NCBI GenBank assembly: GCA_944380945.1
Contig: CALWJG010000044.1
Location: forward strand, 1-11,248
Source: an uncultured Agathobaculum sp.
Lineage (GTDB): Bacteria > Bacillota > Clostridia > Oscillospirales > Butyricicoccaceae
Direction: 5' to 3'
DNA length: 11,248 nucleotides
Under the pieces are notes generated by a model. The model had not been told where the DNA came from. It saw only the letters and a list, made by a program, of their open reading frames with translations, and did not search any database. The stretch's first letter is position 1; the number at the start of each line of letters is the position of its first letter. The translations under genes were made by a program, and so were the position numbers. Of this stretch, positions 6,878 to 11,248 are shown piece after piece.

Positions 6878-6918
6878 GCCGCCCTCTGCCGTAAAATACG
6901 CCAGAGGGCGGCGGCTTT
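6878..6918 (+). terminator. Intrinsic terminator after the small peptide gene
   Basis: GCCGCCCTCTG (6878-6888) pairs perfectly with CAGAGGGCGGC (6902-6912), with an inner CGTA/TACG extension in the loop. The stem is followed by GGCTTTTG. The T-run lies on the plus side, fitting termination of the small gene rather than the minus-strand regulator. Confidence 0.75.
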
Positions 6919-6928
6919 TGTGCAGACG

Positions 6929-6961
6929 AAAAAAGCGCCGCAGGCTTCGTCCCTGCGACGC
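6929..6961 (-). terminator. Intrinsic terminator after the first AraC-type regulator
   Basis: On the minus strand GCGTCGCAGG pairs with CCTGCGGCGC (one G-U pair) around a 7-nt loop and runs straight into TTTTTT. It starts 16 nt after the regulator stop codon. This is a textbook intrinsic terminator. Confidence 0.85.
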
Positions 6962-6976
6962 ATGGTATTTGCAGCA

Positions 6977-7906
6977 TTATTTGCTTTTGGGGCGGCGGCT
7001 TTTGGCGCCGTCTTTCTTTTCCTTTTGCGCAACAATATAGTTCTGCCGGAATTTGCCCGGCGACATGCCGACGTTTTTGGTGAACTGCAGATTGAAGTAG
7101 CTCTGTGTATCGTAGCCGACCAGCTCCGCAATGCGCGTGATGGACAGGTCGGTCGTGATCAGCAGGGTCTGCGCCTCGCCGATGCGCCGCCGCAGCAGAT
7201 ACTGCACCGGCGAATAGCCGCTCATCTGTTTGAACACATGGGACAGATAATAAGGGCTGATGTGCAGCGCCTCGCCCATGGTCTGGAGCGTGATGGGCTC
7301 CATATAGTGCTTGTCGATGTACTCTTTGATCCGGCGGCCCAGAATATGCGGCTCGTCCACCGGCTTGTCCTGCGCATCCGCGCCGTCGGTAACGGCCAGC
7401 ACCTTGATCAGCAGCGCGTGCAGCAGGCTGCCCGCGAACGCCTCGGCGCGCGGCTCCTCCGCCGCAAGGTTGTGGAAGATCATCTCCATCAGTATCCGCA
7501 GGTCGCCGAAGCTCTCACCTGAGGGGAACACATAGCCCGCATCCGCCGGCACGAGCATATTGGGGCCGAGGCCGGGCATATGCAGCCCGCCGACGGCCAC
7601 GCAGTAGCTGCCGATCTCGAGGTCCGGACCGGAGATCTCGTCGTGCACCACGCCCGCATTGTAGATCAGCAGGTCGCCCGGTTGAATAAAGTACTTTTTG
7701 TCGTGGATCAGATATTCGCTCGACCCGCTGCAGATCAGGATGATCTCAACAAAATCCTCGTGTGCGTGCATGACGCGCGGGTGCGTGCTCGCGGAGGGCC
7801 GGATATCGCTCACATACAGAAGCTTCGGCGTGTTTTCACCCACAAACAGCGGCTGAAAATCCTTTTTGACAAAGCATTGTACGTTTAAGGGGTTGTTCTG
7901 TGCCAT
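6977..7906 (-). CDS. AraC-family transcriptional regulator with N-terminal cupin domain (regulator 1)
   Basis: The 309-residue protein has an AraC-type sugar-sensing cupin at about 45-95 (HAHEDFVEIILICSG, then YFIQPGDLLIYNAGVVHDE) and a C-terminal double helix-turn-helix domain at about 193-290. The second helix pair reads LSITRIAELVGYDTQSYFN, followed by the signature VGMSPGKFRQNY. A basic tail of about 17 residues ends the protein. The frame stays open to 7954, but AAGGAGG six nt before the ATG at 7906 fixes the start there. It has its own promoter-like TGC-TATACT and a terminator, so it can be expressed alone, though it also follows regulator 2 on the same strand after 87 nt. Its position between iolD and iolG suggests control of inositol genes; the ligand is not known. 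Confidence 0.9.
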   Translation of the reverse strand: MAQNNPLNVQCFVKKDFQPLFVGENTPKLLYVSDIRPSASTHPRVMHAHEDFVEIILICSGSSEYLIHDKKYFIQPGDLLIYNAGVVHDEISGPDLEIGSYCVAVGGLHMPGLGPNMLVPADAGYVFPSGESFGDLRILMEMIFHNLAAEEPRAEAFAGSLLHALLIKVLAVTDGADAQDKPVDEPHILGRRIKEYIDKHYMEPITLQTMGEALHISPYYLSHVFKQMSGYSPVQYLLRRRIGEAQTLLITTDLSITRIAELVGYDTQSYFNLQFTKNVGMSPGKFRQNYIVAQKEKKDGAKSRRPKSK

Positions 7907-7944
7907 GACGGTCCTCCTTGGATCTGGTCGTTGCTCATAACCAT

Positions 7945-7980
7945 AGTATAGCACCCTTTGCGCGCCAAGGGTAGCGATAC
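7945..7980 (-). promoter_or_regulatory. Promoter of regulator 1 overlapped by a 35-bp imperfect palindrome
   Basis: On the minus strand, extended -10 TGC-TATACT occupies 7953-7945, with a predicted start near 7938 and a leader of about 32 nt. The stretch 7946-7980 is an imperfect dyad built of GTAT, GC, ACCCTT, a GCGCGC centre, AAGGGT, GC and ATAC. The inner 20 bp (7953-7972) deviate at only one symmetric pair. No -35 hexamer is evident. The dyad covers the -10 and the spacer, as expected for an operator. It lacks a T-run, so it is unlikely to be the terminator of regulator 2. Confidence 0.55.
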
Positions 7981-7993
7981 TTTGCTTTTTTGT

Positions 7994-8833
7994 TTATTCC
8001 TCCTCTTTATGGAAGGACTGACGGAATTTTCCCGGCGGCAGGCCGACGTTCTTTTTGAACATGGCATTGAAATGGCATACGCTGCTGTACCCCAGCCGGT
8101 CCGCTACCTCCGCGATCGGCAGGTCTGTGTTCATCAGCAGCTCCTGCGCCTCGCCGATGCGCCGCTTCATCACATACTGCATGGGCGGGATACCGAACTC
8201 CTGCTTGAACACATGCGCGAGATAATATTCGCTGATATGCAGCCGCTCGGCAGCCTCTCGCAGCGTGAGCTGCTCGTTGTGGTGCTCGTCCAGATACTGG
8301 CGCACCCGGTGCGCCAGCACGGAGGGCTGCTCCTGCTCGTCGATGGCCGCGTTGCGGTCGCGGCTGCGCAGCAGGGCCTGCGCCAGCAGCAGCACCGAAC
8401 AGGCCAGACTGCTGCACAATTCGTTCAGATGCGCCATATCCGCCGACAGCATATAAAGCAGCTGCATGAGCTGGCCGACGTGTCCGGCCAGCTGGCCGCA
8501 GGATACCACGGGACGTGTATTGCTGTCAATCAGGCAGTTTGGCGGCAGCCCCTCGAACTGCACATTCGTGATCGCAACACTATATGAGTGGATCTGGCGC
8601 ACGAGCGACGGCTCCTCGCCGTGCAGTACGCCGGCATTGCAGACCACAATATCCCCGGCCCGGATGGGGTAGCGGCGATTGTCCACCATGTATTCGCCTT
8701 CTCCGGCGTACACATAAAACAGCTCGAGCTCTGCTTCATGCACATGCGGCAGGTGCGACTGCTTATCATTGCTGGATCGGTCGATCAGAATACAGTTTAC
8801 AAACTTGGGGTAATTCACTTCCTGTCCTGTCAT
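7994..8833 (-). CDS. AraC-family transcriptional regulator with N-terminal cupin domain (regulator 2)
   Basis: The 279-residue regulator has the same plan as its downstream neighbour: a cupin at about 28-75 (HLPHVHEAELELFYVYAGEG, then YPIRAGDIVVCNAGVLHGEE) and a double helix-turn-helix at about 175-272. The shared segment RRIGEAQ, then LLMNTDLPIAEVADRLGYSS and VGLPPGKFRQSF, shows the two are paralogues, though clearly diverged. The start is set by GGAGGA seven nt before ATG 8833. It transcribes away from iolG, and the 306-nt gap between them contains a strong minus-strand extended -10. Divergence from iolG and the cupin sensor fold suggest local control of sugar or cyclitol use. A ligand cannot be read from the sequence. 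Confidence 0.9.
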   Translation of the reverse strand: MTGQEVNYPKFVNCILIDRSSNDKQSHLPHVHEAELELFYVYAGEGEYMVDNRRYPIRAGDIVVCNAGVLHGEEPSLVRQIHSYSVAITNVQFEGLPPNCLIDSNTRPVVSCGQLAGHVGQLMQLLYMLSADMAHLNELCSSLACSVLLLAQALLRSRDRNAAIDEQEQPSVLAHRVRQYLDEHHNEQLTLREAAERLHISEYYLAHVFKQEFGIPPMQYVMKRRIGEAQELLMNTDLPIAEVADRLGYSSVCHFNAMFKKNVGLPPGKFRQSFHKEEE

Positions 8834-9139
8834 GATTCATTCCTCCACACAATCACAAGATTTCTAAACCGCCGCCGCATTTTTCCTGCAGAACGCCCGA
8901 AAAACGGCGCTTTTTTCCACAAGAACCCGCTCACGCAGGCAACGGCAACGCGGTTATAATAATGGCATACAAGGTACAGAAAAAGCAGCAATGTAGGCGT
9001 GAAACGATATTTAGAGCTTCTTGCGGTGTTATTTTTCATTATAGCACCCAAAAGCGGGCTTGGCTTTTAACATCCTGCTTTTTCTGTGCCGGGAAGGGAA
9101 TCCACCATAAGCGAACACAATGAAGGAGAGTGTGTGGAA
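8834..9139. promoter_or_regulatory. Divergent regulatory region between regulator 2 and iolG
   Basis: This 306-nt region holds the minus-strand extended -10 TGC-TATAAT (9046-9038), a consensus match serving regulator 2 with a leader near 200 nt. A plus-strand TATAAT at 8955-8960 could serve iolG, though no -35 is seen at the right distance. Two A/T-flanked dyads lie here: A5-CGGCGC-T6 at 8900-8916, and AAAAGC/GCTTTT with a 7-nt spacer at 9050-9068. The second abuts the -10 on its upstream side, a natural spot for an activator or repressor. A weak frame in the leader (8830-9051) is not believed. Confidence 0.5.
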
Positions 9140-10156
9140 ATGAAAAAAGTACGCATTGGACTGCTGGGCGCTGGCCGTATCGGCAAGCTGCACGGGGAAA
9201 ATCTGGCGCACGCGGTGCCGGAAGCAGAGCTTTACGCGGTAGCAGACCCGTTTATGAACGACGCGACCCGCGCCTGGGCCGCCGACATGGGCATCGAGAA
9301 GGTCTATGACGATCCGGAGCAGATCTTCGCCGACCCGTCGATCGAAGCGGTGTTCATCTGCTCCTCTACGAACACGCATGCGGAGTTCATCATGCGCGCC
9401 GCCAAGGCGGGCAAGCACATCTTCTGCGAGAAGCCGATCGACACCGATCTGGCCAAGATCGAGGAGGCGCTTGAGACGGTAAAGAAGGCCGGCGTCAAGC
9501 TGCAGGTCGGCTTTGTCCGCCGCTTTGACCACAATCACAAGATGGTGCGCGATACGGTCGCTTCCGGCCGGCTGGGCAAGCCCAACATCGTCAAGGTTAC
9601 CTCCCGCGATCCGGATCATCAGTCCATGGATTACATCAAGGTATCCGGCGGCATCTTCATGGACATGACCATCCATGATTTCGATATGGTGCGCTATCTG
9701 GCGGGCAGCGAGGTCACCGAGGTCACGGCTTACGGCGCAGCACTGTCCGGCGCGGGCTATGACCAGTACGGCGACGTTGATACAGCGATCGTTATGATGA
9801 AGTTTGAAAACGGCGCGCTCGGTGTGATCGACAACAGCCGCGCCGCGCACTACGGCTATGACCAGCGCACGGAAGTGCACTGCGACAAGGGCTGCGTGCA
9901 GGTATCCAACGACCTGAACGACCAGGCCATGATCTCGAGCGCGGACGGCGTGGAGATCGCCAAGCCCACCTGGTTCTTCCTCGAGCGCTACAACAACGCG
10001 TTCATCGCAGAAGCCAAGGCCTTTACCGAAGCTGTGCTGAACGGCATCGACACCCCTGTCACCGGCTTTGACGGCCTGCAGCCGGTCAAGATCGCGCTGG
10101 CGGCGGATAAATCCCTCAAGGAGGGCCGTCCGGTCAAGCTGTCTGAAATCGGGTGA
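9140..10156 (+). CDS. iolG: myo-Inositol 2-dehydrogenase (Gfo/Idh/MocA family)
   Basis: The 338-residue oxidoreductase fits NAD-dependent inositol 2-dehydrogenase, which converts myo-inositol to scyllo-inosose. The Rossmann motif GLLGAGRIGKLH is at 7-18. The catalytic triad of the family reads Lys98 in CEKPI, Asp175 in FMDMTIHD and His179. The segments VGFVRRFD (123-130) and KVTSRDPDH (152-160) are also typical of IolG. Length is close to the B. subtilis enzyme (344). The frame extends upstream to 9086, but AAGGAG at 9123-9128 and the MKKVRIGLLG start favour ATG 9140; an in-frame GTG at 9134 sits closer to the site and is an alternative. It leads a plus-strand run with the kinase-like gene and the symporter. 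Other Gfo/Idh/MocA substrates cannot be ruled out from sequence, but the iolD and iolB neighbours support inositol. Confidence 0.85.
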   Translation: MKKVRIGLLGAGRIGKLHGENLAHAVPEAELYAVADPFMNDATRAWAADMGIEKVYDDPEQIFADPSIEAVFICSSTNTHAEFIMRAAKAGKHIFCEKPIDTDLAKIEEALETVKKAGVKLQVGFVRRFDHNHKMVRDTVASGRLGKPNIVKVTSRDPDHQSMDYIKVSGGIFMDMTIHDFDMVRYLAGSEVTEVTAYGAALSGAGYDQYGDVDTAIVMMKFENGALGVIDNSRAAHYGYDQRTEVHCDKGCVQVSNDLNDQAMISSADGVEIAKPTWFFLERYNNAFIAEAKAFTEAVLNGIDTPVTGFDGLQPVKIALAADKSLKEGRPVKLSEIG

Positions 10157-10161
10157 GCCGC

Positions 10162-10767
10162 ATGAAAAAATATGTCATCACCATCAGCCGTGAATACGGC
10201 TCGGGCGGACACGACATCGGCAAGCGGCTCGCGGGGCTGCTGGGCGTCCCGTTTTACGACCGGGAGATCGTCGAGCTGACCGCGCAGAAGCACGGACTGG
10301 ACGCGGCCGACCTGCAGGAGATGGAGGACAAGTCGCGCACGCCGCTGCCCTTTGGGCTGGGCGGGATGGGCGTCAACCCGGATTCGGCGGATCGTCTGTT
10401 CATCCTGCAGTCGCAGACCATCATCGGGCTGGCCAAGCAGCCGTGCGTCATCGTCGGCCGCTGCGCGGACTTCGTTCTGCGCGACCATCCGGACCGGATC
10501 AGCTTTTACATCTATTCCGGCATGAAGCAGCGGCTGGATAACGCCAAAAAGCAGGCGGAAGCGTATAAAAACGCCGGCCTGCGCGAGATCGAAAAAATGG
10601 ATCGCCGCCGCGCCGCCTATTATAAGTACCACACCGGACAGGAGTGGGGCAAGCCGTCCAACTACCATCTGTGCGTCGACAGCGGCGTGCTTGGCATGGC
10701 GACGGCCGACGCGCTGGCCGCCTTCCTCCAGATCGCGGGCGAAAACAGAATAAAGGAGGCAGAATAA
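10162..10767 (+). CDS. Cytidylate-kinase-like family protein
   Basis: The 201-residue protein belongs to the cytidylate-kinase-like P-loop family found widely in gut Firmicutes. Its N-terminus reads ITISREYGSGGHDIGKRLA (6-24), followed by the FYDREI motif (31-36). VIVGRCADFVL is at 97-107, and near the C-terminus RRAAYYKYHTGQEWG (149-163) is family-typical. The canonical Walker A lysine of true CMP kinases (GxxGxGK[ST]) is not at its usual place; GSGGHDIGK stands there instead, so nucleotide kinase activity should not be assumed. The ATG at 10162 lies 5 nt after the iolG stop; a GTG at 10153 overlapping that stop is an alternative. No good ribosome site precedes it, which suggests coupling to iolG translation. 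Its last codons carry the ribosome site of the symporter gene. Its job in an inositol operon is unknown. Confidence 0.8.
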   Translation: MKKYVITISREYGSGGHDIGKRLAGLLGVPFYDREIVELTAQKHGLDAADLQEMEDKSRTPLPFGLGGMGVNPDSADRLFILQSQTIIGLAKQPCVIVGRCADFVLRDHPDRISFYIYSGMKQRLDNAKKQAEAYKNAGLREIEKMDRRRAAYYKYHTGQEWGKPSNYHLCVDSGVLGMATADALAAFLQIAGENRIKEAE

Positions 10768-10769
10768 CC

Positions 10770-11248
10770 ATGCAAACGGAATCTACGATGCAGCAGACGA
10801 ATACCGCCCCGATCGGTTGGGGCACCCGCATCTCCTATGGCTTGGGTGATACCGCCTGCAACATTGTCATGGGTATCACCACTGCCGTTCTGACGCTGTT
10901 CTATACCGACTACGCCGGTGTTTCGGTTGCAACCGTCGGTCTGGTTATGCTGATCTCCCGTATTTTCGACGGTACCTCGGACGTCATCATGGGCATTATT
11001 GTCAACCACACCAAATCCAAATGGGGCAAGGCACGCCCGTGGATCCTGTGGATGGCTATTCCCTATGCGCTGTGTACTATTTCACTGTTCTGCATTCCGC
11101 AGTCCAATAACACAGTGCAGTTCTGGTACATCTTTGTCACCTATAACCTGACCACCACGGTATGCTACACTGCGATCAACGTACCGTATGGCACGCTTTC
11201 CACCCTGATGACCCGCTCCTCGCACGAGCGCGACCTGCTGTCGGTCAT
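10770..11248 (+). CDS. GPH-family sugar:cation symporter, N-terminal part (runs off right edge)
   Basis: The 159 visible residues match the glycoside-pentoside-hexuronide:cation symporters (MelB/XynB type), inner-membrane carriers coupling substrate uptake to H+ or Na+. Hydrophobic helices are seen at about 20-47, 54-79, 90-110 and 118-140. The cation-site aspartates are expected at Asp67 and Asp71 in SRIFDGTSDVIMG (63-75). The family loop HTKSKWGKARPWILW (80-94) follows. About two thirds of the usual 450-480 residues lie outside the window. AAAGGAGG ten nt before the ATG gives the start, and the gap to the kinase-like gene is two nt. Uptake of inositol or an inositol-related compound is inferred from the operon. 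Known Firmicute inositol carriers (IolT, IolF) are of other major-facilitator groups. Confidence 0.85.
   Translation, partial: MQTESTMQQTNTAPIGWGTRISYGLGDTACNIVMGITTAVLTLFYTDYAGVSVATVGLVMLISRIFDGTSDVIMGIIVNHTKSKWGKARPWILWMAIPYALCTISLFCIPQSNNTVQFWYIFVTYNLTTTVCYTAINVPYGTLSTLMTRSSHERDLLSV

Noticed and set aside
8830..9051. 73-codon minus-strand frame in the regulator 2 leader with a hydrophobic stretch
   Set aside because: Its possible starts lie in or right next to the predicted -10 element, no ribosome site precedes them, and its end overlaps the regulator 2 start. It is kept only as a remote possibility of a leader peptide.
9029..9880. 283-codon minus-strand open frame opposite iolG
   Set aside because: It mirrors iolG and has no family resemblance; the real gene has the Rossmann motif and catalytic triad.
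1..11248. CRISPR arrays, tRNA/rRNA, insertion sequences or phage genes
   Set aside because: No regularly spaced repeats, no transposase or integrase frames, and no RNA gene signatures were seen on either strand.

Overview
The window looks like a chromosomal segment of a GC-rich, gut-type anaerobic Clostridia (Firmicutes), probably of the Oscillospiraceae/Ruminococcaceae kind. The reasons are strong AAGGAGG-type ribosome binding sites, TGnTATAAT-type extended -10 promoters, high GC with GC-ending codons, and an oxygen-sensitive 4-hydroxybutyryl-CoA dehydratase next to inositol catabolism genes. The taxonomic call is inference; no RNA gene is present to confirm it.

Left block (1-6136, all minus strand, read right to left): iolD (trihydroxycyclohexanedione hydrolase), iolB (5-deoxy-glucuronate isomerase), 4-hydroxybutyrate dehydrogenase, 4-hydroxybutyrate CoA-transferase, and the N-terminal 189 codons of 4-hydroxybutyryl-CoA dehydratase, cut by the window edge. 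The iolB/4hbD and 4hbD/CoA-transferase gaps are only 13 and 15 nt. The iolD/iolB gap (244 nt) holds two strong hairpins, and the gap before the dehydratase (120 nt) holds a 13-bp perfect inverted repeat. Two steps of inositol breakdown are therefore joined to the complete route 4-hydroxybutyrate/succinate semialdehyde -> 4-hydroxybutyryl-CoA -> crotonyl-CoA, which feeds butyrate formation.

Middle block (6137-9139): a roughly 600-nt non-coding stretch upstream of iolD; a tiny plus-strand gene for a 34-residue membrane peptide with its own promoter and terminator; then two tandem minus-strand cupin/AraC regulators of similar design. The first has a clear intrinsic terminator after it and a 35-bp imperfect palindrome over its promoter. 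A 306-nt intergenic region separates the second regulator from iolG.

Right block (9140-11248, plus strand): iolG (inositol 2-dehydrogenase), a cytidylate-kinase-like protein 5 nt downstream, and a GPH-family sugar:cation symporter cut by the right edge. The likely logic is import by the symporter, oxidation by IolG, ring opening by IolD, isomerisation by IolB, and control by the AraC pair. iolE, iolC, iolJ and iolA are not in the window. How inositol carbon or electrons connect to the 4-hydroxybutyrate branch is the main open question.
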